Assembly: GCA_002102555.1 (NCBI GenBank)
Contig: MCFL01000011.1
Coordinates: 496,001 to 560,000 of the forward strand
Direction of reading: 5' to 3'
Source of the DNA: Catenaria anguillulae PL171
Lineage: Eukaryota > Blastocladiomycota > Blastocladiomycetes > Blastocladiales > Catenariaceae
Length of the DNA: 64,000 bases
Within the stretch, counting starts at the first letter, position 1. Every line of letters starts with the position of its first letter. Both the position numbers and the translations under genes were made by a program. The notes under the pieces are model-generated. The model made no database searches, was not told the origin of the DNA, and worked only from the letters and a program-made list of their open reading frames with translations. This document shows, piece by piece, positions 44,156-54,429 of this stretch.

Positions 44156-44908
44156 GGTCGTGAACGAGACTTGTGCGAGACTGCGTGTGTGCGTGGATGG
44201 ATCGATTGGTGAAGATCTGGCCTGAGTTAGTGGTGGTTGTTGGTGATGAAGAGCCATTGCCGACGGGTCAGCACCTGCGTATTTATAATAACGAAGAAAT
44301 CTTGGTTGACCGACACCATTGCTTCTCGTTTCTGTTCCATTTATTGACAATGCCGCCGCGTGTAAACGCGTTGCTAACTTGCTGTTCCTTCAGAACAGCT
44401 GTCTAATGGAATAATAGTCTCATGACTCAGATCATTACCCAGGCAGGACCCAGAATCGGTAGATACTGGTGTTCGGGTTCTGCACAAACCTTTCACACAC
44501 ATCCGAACGGCCATGACCCACAACCGAAAGCAAGTGTCATGAACACGGTTGACGAAGGGAAAGGACGTGGACAATGCGATTCACAGTCGCTTCGCAGACA
44601 GGCAGACAAGCCACAGCGACGGCGGCAAGGCCATGACAAAGAGTTGGGGGCGCCATAACGCCGATGCTGTTGCTTTGACCAAGTGTTAGCTTCCATCTTC
44701 CAAAAAGGCAGGAAAAGCAGGCCAACTTGCTGCAATGTGTGAGATGCTGAAAGGTGAAAAACGATGCATGGCAAAAACAGGAAGCATTCATGCATTTGTC
44801 ATGGTAGCATTGTAGTTGCATCGCTCGCTCGGCACGCAAGAACACAAAACGACTCTTACACGCGGGAGGGGTACAACATCTAGTCATCGGGAAAAAAGTG
44901 CACGGACA
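44156..44908. other. Intergenic between GPI-type gene c and RPL33
   Basis: Contains the promoter of gene c and the 3' end of RPL33. No gene recognised. Confidence 0.45.
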
Positions 44909-45268
44909 TTAGTTGTGCATCTGGAGAGTGCAACAAACAAAATCAATAAAGCGTGGACGTACAACGCGGGCGCGGGCACCGAACGACTTGGGGGGAACCG
45001 TGTTCTTGAAGAGAACCTTGACCACACCCGAGTTGCCGTGAGGGCGGGAGATGCGGCCCCACATGACGCGGACCTTGGAGCCGTTGATGGCACGCTCGGC
45101 CTTGTAGACGTAGGCAACACGCTTGCCGAGGTAGAACTCAGTGTCCTCCTTGGTGTTGACGCCTTCGACGCGGAGCAAGACCTGGTTGGTCTGCTGGTTG
45201 CGCTGGGAACGCTTGTAGCCGAGAATGCGGGCCTTGGAGTAGAGACTGGGGAGACGTGGGTTGGGCAT
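44909..45268 (-). CDS. RPL33: 60S ribosomal protein eL33 (L35a)
   Basis: Cytosolic large-subunit protein. Exons 45268-44963 and 44920-44909; the 42-nt intron (gtacgt...ccag) removes a non-homologous tail and gives 105 residues, the usual length. Diagnostic sequence: SLYSKARILGYKRSQRNQQTNQ, LLRVEGVNTKEDTEFYLGKRVAYVYKA, RVMWGRISRPHGNSGVVKVLFKN, PPKSFGARARV, then the spliced end MHN. Other eL33 proteins end RIMLYPS-, so this C-terminus is short. The last exon codes only three residues and the stop. Confidence 0.92.
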   Translation of the reverse strand: MPNPRLPSLYSKARILGYKRSQRNQQTNQVLLRVEGVNTKEDTEFYLGKRVAYVYKAERAINGSKVRVMWGRISRPHGNSGVVKVLFKNTVPPKSFGARARVVRPRFIDFVCCTLQMHN

Positions 45269-46069
45269 GGTGCAGCGTGCAAGGTGTTAGATTGACGTTG
45301 GATTCTGGGTGCAATGATAGTTTCCCGGAATGTGTTTCCCAGGCCCATGAACCATCTGCCGCCGCTTGACAGAAATATCCGGTTGTTACGACGCTTGGTT
45401 CGAACGACAAGTCGTTGGGGTCGGAAAGGGGGTGGCAAAGTCTGCCGAAGGTTGATGGCGGGACTCATGGGTTTCAGGGCAAATAGCGGTCGAGCAGAGG
45501 TTCGGCATGCAATTAGGAAGGTATGCGTCGGGTCCGAAAGTTGCATAGGCGAAATGACAGCTCACGTGAAGCGGGCGAGAAACGGCGGGAACAGGTTGCG
45601 TTTGGAAAGCGGCGGCAGCTGGTTCATGGTATCTGGATCGACGACATGGCGGGATGATTCATGGCAGATGAAATGCATTGATTCTTACCGGACAGACATC
45701 GTGGTTGCTTTGCGAAGTCACGGAGGATGACTATAGGCGAAAAAGGGTGGACACACGCTGCTGGCTGTTGCCTGCGATTCTGAGTGGATTGTGGATGGCC
45801 GGTGTGGCGTTCAAGGATCGCCGTGGGTCGCCGATCCACCGCGCGCGCCTTGTTCGCAGGTTCGATTGCGCGTCGAGACTTGACTGCCACTGTATCGATC
45901 ATGCTTCCGTGGATTATATATACTTGCGGAAATATGACAACGGCCCGGCCAAAAAAGGACCGCACGGGTGAAAGAAATTAAAAATGAAATAGCCTCATGA
46001 AAAGTAAAACAGTCACTCTGTTCATCCTGTACTACAAGCAAACTGCTACTCTACCCAGACCTTGGCATC
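45269..46069. other. Intergenic, divergent promoters of RPL33 and the seven-helix protein gene
   Basis: About 800 bp with no recognisable ORF. A TATATATA-like tract lies near 45915-45923. Confidence 0.4.
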
Positions 46070-47214
46070 ATGACTGGCACTACTGGGACAAGCATCAACC
46101 GGACCCTTCAGGAGATTCGAGACCCAACGATTTATGGTTTAACCATCTTCAGCTTTTTATTGGCGATCACCATGGTGGTGACAGCCATGTATCAACTATG
46201 GATGCGGAAAACCAAGTTCTATGTCGCTGCCGTCGTTTTGACGCTGCCACAATTCATTGAGAATGCCGTGTACTTATCGTCCTACCACGGTGTTGCCCAC
46301 ACAGTATGTCGTATTGCTCCTGTTCCCACTGGAACCATTGGTCGTCTGGCTCACCCGACTTGCACACGGCAGAACCTTTATCTTGTTGTTCGCATGTATT
46401 CGCCAATCTTGACAATGGCCATGCTCTCCTCGCTTTCAATTGTCCGATTTCGATGTGCGTGAATCATACCCGCTTGCATTCACTTCACCATTATTCATCA
46501 AATGTCTGATCAATAGTCTTAACGGCTCACCGACAACTCAAGTTCTTCACCAACCATATCTATCACGGCTTCCTGGGCTTTATTGGTCTCTTAACGCTCG
46601 TCACAATTAGCGTCATTGCTGCATCGTACATTGAGCAAGCCAGTGACCCGTACTTCACCGCCCATCCATACCGCCGCCTAATGCCCATGGTCTTTATGAC
46701 ACTGGCGACCATCACAGATATTGCGTTCAGTTTTCTCGGCTTTGGATTTTTGTGGAAAGCGCGCGCCAAGATTCTCGCAAGGAGCAACCCAAGCGACCCG
46801 AATCGGTCTGGGATGGTGTCTTCGTCGCCAAGTGCGGGAAAAGCGACGAATGGAAGCACTGACGAACTGTCCACAGTGAGTGCAGCTGGACAGCAAGCAA
46901 CAGGCGGAGGGGCACGCGTCGAGCCAAGTTCCTCTAGCCTGCAGCAACCGCAGGTGAGCAAGTCAAATATGGAGTTGTCATCGCCGGCGAAAAAGAGCAG
47001 TAACAAGGCTGGACTCAAGCAGGCAATGAGCGAGTTGCTCGTTGCCATGGCCGTCATGTTTATATCGCTGTTTGGTGGCATGATTACGTTTGGCGTCAGT
47101 GCTGGGAACATGCTTGGAGACACCATTAGCGGGCTGTTTCTGCGGCTGTACTTGCTGCCAGCCATCATTTCCTGGACGCTGCTCGTGCGGATTACCCAAG
47201 CGACCAAATTGTGA
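46070..47214 (+). CDS. Seven-transmembrane receptor-like protein, orphan
   Basis: Two exons, 46070-46454 and 46517-47214 (62-nt intron, gtgcgt...tag), 360 residues. Hydropathy by eye gives seven helices: about 21-41 (YGLTIFSFLLAITMVVTAMY), 50-73, 103-128, 143-166, 179-204, 290-314 and 322-345. A long Ser/Gly/Gln-rich hydrophilic loop (about 210-285) separates helices 5 and 6, as in many G-protein-coupled receptors. The short N-terminus has an N-glycosylation site (NRT) and would be outside. I do not recognise a DRY, NPxxY or retinal-lysine motif, so family and ligand are open. Confidence 0.75.
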
Positions 47215-47427
47215 TAATGAGGCACAGTGTTCATAGGTTTGTACGCTTTGGCCACTTTGCACACGTATATCATGCATACCTCGTTGAATCCTATAAATAT
47301 TTCATGGAAGAACACATTCTATTTTGCGTGTATTGCGTACAACACCATGGAAAATGGGCAACAGGGGCTAGGTATTGCGATGATATACAATAGTAAACCC
47401 AGCATCAAGAGGGAAGAACGTGAATAA
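47215..47427. other. Short intergenic, convergent 3' ends
   Basis: 213 bp between the stops of the seven-helix protein and the ATPase. Nothing seen. Confidence 0.5.
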
Positions 47428-50400
47428 TCACACGACTGCGGCAAGCTCCAACTGAATCTCATCGAACGGCTCGACCCGAACCCAAAAGTACGCCCGATGA
47501 GCCGATGCGCCCGCCTTCTCCTCTTGACTCTCGGAGACATGGTCATCTCCAACTCCATTTTCCACATCACTTGCTCCTTCTTCGTGCTCGAACGCAGGAT
47601 CCTCATAATCATCCGCAACTTCAGTCGGCTCATGCGCAACCGTTGCTGCTGCCGCTGCGCGTGGTATGTCGGCCTCTAACCACCTCCTTTCGGCCCACGG
47701 GTACTTGTGCGGATGCAAGATATCGTCCACAACCCGATTCACATTCTTAAAGACGCGCACCTCTGTCCTTGACACGAGCTCGACGACCGTGCTAAACAAA
47801 GACTCCTCTGCCCTCGTCGTGACTGTCTTCCTGCCACCCAGCTCCTTGGCCCTCGCATCGCCTACGGTCGCCGTCTGCAACCCGCCCACCAAATCCCGCA
47901 TCACCTTATTCCGCAAAATGGACTCAAGGTCGCCATGGGCCGTGGCCACCATTCCCTGCACGCGCGTCACGACCGATCGCGCGGCCGCGACTTCCTTTGC
48001 GTCCGAGATTTCGTCAATTGCAACGAAATCAGGCGTGTGGTTTTGCACGGCTTCAAGCAAAACTTCAAACTGGCGCGCGCGGTCGCGGACTTGCATGCGG
48101 CGAGCCTTGTGAAGGAGAAGTGTTTAACGTCGCCAGGCCCGCCAACTTCATTGGACGTGTCGACAATCATGACGTTATTGCCCTTGTCTGAGAGGCGGGC
48201 GACTAGGTCCCGCAACGTGTGCCTAGTGACGAGGTGGTTATCGAGTCGATCAGCCTAGTGTACTAGACAGCTCGGTGAAGTTAAGAAAGAAAACAAAGCA
48301 TACGTCTTGCCGCTACCAGGTTTGCCCAAGAGCAACACGGATTCGCCTTCCTCGACCAAATCCTGCAACATCTGACCAACTCCCTCGCCGGGCGGACACG
48401 CTCGACCCACGCGAATGGTCAACCCAACCGCCTCACCGTTGCGATTTGGGATCCAACTGATGCGATGCAATTGTCCGTTGATTCCTCCACGGCGATCCGA
48501 CGAAAACGTGCGCCCGTTCACGATCGAGTCCAAGTCTTTCTCAGTCACAATCCCAACATGATCCAAGTCAATTGCAGTCTTTCCCTGCGCAAAGAAACGC
48601 AGGCGTGGCGGCTCGCCAAGGTCCAAAATGACTTCGTTGAGCGTCTCGGTGGCGTCCGGAATGGCCTGGATTGCTTCCCGGACACGCTCAGGAAGCAGGG
48701 ACATGAGGTCGGCCACTTCTTTCTGTGTCTTGTCCATGAACTGGTCGTGCACGCGTTGCAGTTGTTGTGAGATGCCGCCGAGCCCGACGGCCGGATCTGA
48801 GGACTTGTCACCGTCACCCTCGTCAGTTCCATCCACGGCACTGTTGCTGGCGGTGGTGGTGGACGTCGGATACCGCCACACAATCTTGGACTGAGCGTCG
48901 AATTTGGCTTGCACTGGGACGTGTTTTGGCAATGCCGGGTTGGGCGACCACCCGTCCCCGAGGCGAAGTTGCGACACGGCCAAGAAACTGCGGGCGCGGC
49001 GCAACCAGGTGATGAGCTCGGTGATGCGCGCTTCCATGGCCGTGAATGCGCTAATGAGTTGATCTACATCGTGCGCCGCGGCACGCGCGAGCGCAATGGT
49101 GTCAGAATGCAAGTCCCAGTACCGCTTGCTCACCACTTGATCAAGGTCCATCTTTCTGGCCCTCTCCTCGGCCTGTGTCGCCCATGCAGCCACCTTGCTC
49201 CTGGCCCCGTTTGTCGGCAATTGGCACGCGTGCAGCGCAAGGTTCAAATCCACACTGGCCGCATACTGACCCACATCGCTCTTCTTTCCGACCATGGGCG
49301 CAATCAACCGGACCATTTGCGCCTTGGTCATCTTGATCCGCTCGCCAACGTGACCCAACACGTCAACCATGGCCAGCACCCCCTGTGCTTCGCGCGACAC
49401 GCGCGACCATTCCGTGTACAATTCGGCGACATCGTAGACACTGTCGGCGGGCATCGGAAACCCGAGCTGGAACTCGAGCGCTTCGGCAAGACGTGCGCCC
49501 GCGTGCACCACGAGCGTCGGCGCGTATTGCAGGACGCGGCGCAGTTCGTGCGTCATTGGCTCAATGTCGTCGGGTGGCGAGCGCCCAAAGTCCCAAATGA
49601 CAACGAGTGATTTGGTTGGGAGCGCTGGGTAGGCCAGCGTGACGGCGTCGAGGGCGACTACGGACGGGCGGCGAGTGAGGTCGCCAAGGCCACCGACGGC
49701 CAGGTGGGTGCGCGGGAGCGAGATGAGGTGGTTGGCAAAGTAAATGGCTTTGGAGGCAGATTGGACGAGGTAGACGTTGCAGCGCGTGGACGAGATGAGT
49801 GAGGGAATGCCCGTGTTGAATGGATCCACAGTGGCGACGTTGTGGGTTGGGGTGGACGGGCGATGAGGCATGTCGCCATTGTTGTTCTTGTTGAAATTGA
49901 GTGAAGGTGAGCCAAATACATTGTCCAAGGGTGAGGACGAGTAGAAAGTGGGTGGAGGCGCGTCCGCAGTCGGCGTGTCAAATAAGGACGAGGCACCATC
50001 ATGGCCTGCCGGTGAGAAGTGGGACGTCGTCGCCGGCGCAGGCGGTTTAGCTGGTGAGTCGTCCCAGACGTCGTCAAGTCCGCTGTTATCGGCAGATGTA
50101 TCGACAGCAGCAGTGTCGGCAGGTCGAGCGGCAGAGGACGGTGTTGGAAGTGGGTACTTGAGGGCGAAATTGAGAGCCCTGCTGGCGAGCTGATGAGGAG
50201 AATTGAACATGATGGTCGACCACTCACTCATGGGCTTTCCCGACCCGACCGCATTCAACTTGACGGCCGCCCGGCCCTTGCGCTCATACACGGTAAAGAA
50301 GAGCGAGAACCTTGGCAAGACATCGTGCAGAGTCCCCTGGACCGATCCCGAGACAAACGCCGGATGCGAGGCAAAGAACTTTTGCAGCGGATCCAAGTAC

Positions 50401-50741
50401 ACGGATCCCGACTTTGTTGTTGCCGTCCGCTCCGTGAGGTAAATGTAAACGTCGAGGGCCAGCACTTCTGGGAGGCGGGCGAGCGGCTCGTCATTTGTGG
50501 GCACACGGCACAATTGGACCGAGGGCGAGTTGCGGTCCGACATGGACATGAGAACGGACGGAACGAGCTTTGTCAGCCGGGTCACGGTGCCTGCGGCGGC
50601 CTGGAAGAAGGGCAAGGGAGCCAGGGCATCCTCGAGGACAGCGCGCTCCATGATGGTCTTTGGCAGCGGGAAGGCTGCAACAATGGCCTTGAGCAGGTGG
50701 CCAGACGCAAACGAGTCCAAGTAGTCTGCGGTTGGCGCCAT
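47428..50741 (-). CDS. SpoIIIAA/Ycf45-type P-loop ATPase with long N-terminal region
   Basis: Exons 50741-48304 and 48222-47428 (81-nt intron), about 1,077 residues if one base lost near 48105-48120 is restored. The C-terminal half is diagnostic of the bacterial SpoIIIAA / plastid Ycf45 family: LLPERVREAIQ, EVILDLGEPPRLRF, RGGINGQLHRISWIPNRNG, LTIRVGRACPPG, Walker A GKPGSGKT, VMIVDTSNEVGGPGD, ARRMQVRDRARQF, Walker B PDFVAIDEISD, GMVATAHG, LRNKVMRDLVGGLQ. The N-terminal ~600 residues include a stretch (about 330-440) faintly like an inactive 3'-5' exonuclease fold. A long acidic region precedes the C-terminus. The frameshift lies between Walker A and B. Function in fungi is unknown; a nucleic-acid or organelle role is possible. 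Confidence 0.82.
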
Positions 50742-51109
50742 GGCTGATGTGCTTGTACTGTTTCTGCAGTCGAGTCTGTTTGAGTATTCTGAGTGTCTGT
50801 ATTGAATTGCATGCATGGATCATTGATATCGAGTTCCTGTGGTTGCCAGCGGCTGGCCTGGCGGGATGGGTGACGGACCAAGTCATTTTTCAGCAAGCCT
50901 GTCGCGTCCCGTCCCGTGTGTCAGACTCTGAAGAGCTCTCGATGTATTCATACAGGGCGAGTCAATAGGAAGCAAATTTGGGTTGGCAATGCATGTAATT
51001 TCATATTCACAAGCGAAAATCCACACTCTGGTACGGTACGGCCAACGCAACAAGAAAAAATAGCGAGAAATCCAATCCACCTCTCACACAGAGACTTGAG
51101 GCGAGACTC

Positions 51110-54041
51110 TTACTCCTTATCTTCTTCCATATACTCTGGGTTCTTGCGTACCACCACAAACCCTTCCACCACGGGTGTCAGCGTCACAAACTCCTCAGTG
51201 GCCAACTCTGCCCTTTCGCCATACGCCATGAGCACGGGCGTGTTGTGGGTCTGGAAGCCCGTGATGGTCTTTGGCCGCCCGGCCTGCCCAACCACATCGA
51301 CGGCCTGGCCCACGCGCACCGACACCGACTTTGGCTTGAGCTCCTCGTCCAGCACAAGCAGCATGCGCGGATACATGGCCGATGCCAGATGGTACAACAT
51401 CCAGTGCGATTTGCCGAGAATCGTGTGCTTTGCATCCGTCATGGCCACCAGCACGGTGAGCAGCCCGCCAAGGGCCACGCGCGACAAGAGCGACCGGTTC
51501 GTGTGATACGGGTTCACCGTGACCGTACCCTTGCCCATGTGCACCATGCCTTGGGCTACACGCACCATAAACAGACAACTCGGGTCCTTGTTGTAGTAGC
51601 TGGCCAACTGCCGCAACATTTGCGCCAACCGGGCATTGTTTGTACCTGCGCCGACCATGCCCATGGCGAAAATGGCATTGACGGCCACCTCAATATCGTG
51701 ATCGTGCGAAAATTTGGACAGCGTGTCGAGTACCGTGACGACCGGGTTGCTGGCACACTGCAGGGCAATGGCCAGCGGCACGCACTTGCGAATGGCGGGC
51801 GTACCATAGTGCATAAGGTGGTTGTAGGTGCGCAACATCATTTCCGCACCCACGTCCTCGCCCATAGCAACCATGGCCATGCCCAGCACAGCGAGCCCCT
51901 GCCAGTCGGCGGCGGCCGCCTCGGCGGCTTCCTTGTCCTTGGACTCCTTTTCTTTGGCATCCTTCTTGCTCGCAGCGGCACCCCCTTCGGCCGCCGCAGA
52001 CGTGGTCGTTGTGGGCACCGACAATTGCTCCGAGCATAGCCGCGTCATTGCCTGCACCTTCAACACATTGCCCGTGCCTGCATACGCACACGTCTCCACA
52101 AGCACCTGCCAGGGCCGGGACATTGGGCTCTCAATGGCCTTGAGCGTCTCGACGGTCGCCTCGCACGCCTCTTGCTTGCCCAAGTACAAGAGCGCCAATC
52201 CCAAGCCCATCAACTTGTGCTTTGCGGGAGCGGCCGCGCTCTTTTCGGGATGTTCCATGAGCACTTGCAATACTTGACTGGTCAAGTCACCGTCGCACGT
52301 GCCGCTGAAAATCAAGCCGAGGGCGAGCGCCGCGTGGCACGAGATTTCGCCATTGTCGACCAGCAGCGGCGAAAGCAATTCGCCAACCTCGGCCTTTGCG
52401 GTCCCGGCATACGCAATGCCCAAGCCCGTGATGGCGGCCAGTCGGGTGGCCGTGGACCCTTCGGTCAAGTGCTCGGCAAGCAGGGCCATGGCAGGTTCGT
52501 TCTCGTCGCGGACATTGGCAGACACGAGCCCGACGGCCAAGAGTCCGCCGGCCTTGATGTTGTCGTCGGTCGAGTACATGTACTTGTCAATGTGCGTGAG
52601 ACCGCCCTGCACGTCCCAAAGCATGAGCATGCCGAGCGAGGCCGTTGCAGACACCATGGCGTGGTCCTTGTTCTTGTAAATCCATTGTGGGTCGTCCACC
52701 AGCATGAGCTTGTCCTTTGCAAATCCGCAGTTGACAAAGGCATTGACGAGCGACGATGCCAGGTTTTGCTTGGCAGAGTCCATGGTCATGGCCGAGTTGC
52801 GCGCCTCGAGGTGTGTCTTGTAAATGTCGTCGGGTGTCTTTGGATCCGTGATACCCAGCTCTTGCGCGAGCGCCAGAAAGTGTTCCGAGAGCTTGGTGTT
52901 GGCCAAGATTTCCTGCTCCATGTCGTCGTCGGTGGCCACCGTGGCGGAATGCCGGGCAAGCATGTAGGCCAACTGCTTGCGGACCACGGGGTCGGTGCAC
53001 GCCTCGAAATCTTGCTGCATGAGCTGCTTGTCGTCCAAGCGCATGGCAAGCACGAGCGCCTCGGGCACTTGGCCCACGTTGCGGTAAATGGCGTGCGCGG
53101 CCCGCAACACCGTCTCGTCCTCTGGGTAGGGCAAGTAGGGCACGCACGAGATCATGTACAGGCCCACGCGTGCCACCGTGTTCTTGTCCACGTGTGGGAC
53201 GAGCCGGTCAATGACTTCGAGTTCCAAGAGCAAGTCGACGGCGTCGGCTTCGGCATTGTGTTTGAGAAAGAAGGGCGTGATTTGGTCGGCGAGGGCGAGC
53301 AGGTCGGCAACTTGCGCGTCAGCGTCGGCCGCAATGCGTGCAGCGTATTCTTCGCCAATTTCGGCGGCCAAGTGACTGTGGAAAAAAAAAAAAAAAACGA
53401 TACGTCGGCAAAAACACGAAAACAACAAAAGAAAAAAAGAGACAACATTAGAACATACCGGACGTATTCGTGGCCCCAGGATCCAACCTCATCGGACGTG
53501 CCCAAGAGACGGTACTTGATGGAATCACGCACGCCCTCCTCGGCATACGTCATGCCAAGGACCGAAAGCACATCGGCCAAGAAGAGCTTGTCCTCGGACT
53601 GTGGCCATTGGTCGTAGCACAGCTTGAGAGACGGGTAGTGCGGGCGCAGAAACTTGAGGGGTTTCGGGACCGAAGTCATGGACGACGTCGAGGACCGGAT
53701 GAGTGTGCGAAGCGACTCGAGGGCCGGGCGGTGGAGTTTGCGGTCGGATTCGGTGAGGCGGAGGACGAGGAGGTCGAGCTCGTCCTTGAGCTGCTTATCT
53801 TCCTCGGACTGGGCGGTGTACGCGTTTTTGTTGTGTACGTGAGTTGTGAGTGCCAGTGACTTTTTGACAACAGCGATAGCGATGAGTAAGGCAGGTGACA
53901 AGGGGTACGTACGAGGTCGTCCTCGGGGAGCGTGTCGGCCTGGGGCTTTCCCGAGTCCACGTGGGGCTTGCGCTGCTCCTTTTGCGGGTCGTCGTTGGAG
54001 ACGGGGTCCACGTTGACAATGTCCTTTTCCTTGTTGGTCAT
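51110..54041 (-). CDS. RPN1: 26S proteasome regulatory subunit Rpn1
   Basis: Largest non-ATPase subunit of the 19S base; docks ubiquitin receptors and Ubp6. Exons 54041-53913, 53808-53459 and 53375-51110, 914 residues, all junctions in frame. Signatures: [72 protein letters not shown], then proteasome/cyclosome (PC) repeats such as [17 protein letters not shown] and [32 protein letters not shown], and the C-terminal [18 protein letters not shown] Lys/Glu/Ala-rich low-complexity insert lies about residues 505-535. The middle intron ends in a long T tract before ttccacag. Divergent from PDS5. Confidence 0.96.
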
Positions 54042-54429
54042 GGCTGGCGATGTCGGTGGTGGGGCTGGACGCGGCGATCAGGGCAGGGGGTGAGGCGGAA
54101 GCGAGGGTTGGCAGCAGAGCGCGTGAATTCGGGTGCCGATGGTTGGTTGTTGCGAATGCGTCGAGTGCGGAATGCAATGCGTCGAGTCAGGGCGCGGATC
54201 AATATGCTGCAATATTGGCCTCGGTCGTGCATGTGACTTGTGTGACTTGTGTGACTTGTGTGACTTGGCTGTCTTACAGCGAGCGGCCGTCGATCAGTCG
54301 TGGCCGTAAGAGTGTCTGTCGAGCGATCTGACAAGTGATCACACTTTGCCAGCAGATGATACAGCCGCCTGTCTCGCGCCTTGTCAATACTCATGATGTG
54401 TGTTATGGACGCTAACCGAACAAGAAGCC
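54042..54429. promoter_or_regulatory. Shared divergent promoter of RPN1 and PDS5
   Basis: 388 bp between two start codons pointing away from each other. It contains four tandem copies of a 9-bp unit (54232-54267). No TATA box is evident. Confidence 0.55.
54232..54267 (+). repeat. Four tandem 9-bp repeats (TGTGACTTG)
   Basis: Exact copies at 54232, 54241, 54250 and 54259. They lie in the RPN1/PDS5 divergent promoter. Could be a multimerised factor site or simple slippage. Confidence 0.9.

Noticed and set aside
44963-45546. A longer 220-codon ORF overlapping RPL33
   Set aside because: It is a different frame from the clear eL33 homology and shows no family features.
52172-53617. A 481-codon + strand ORF opposite RPN1
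   Set aside because: Antisense shadow of a strongly conserved gene with high third-position GC; no domain-like sequence.
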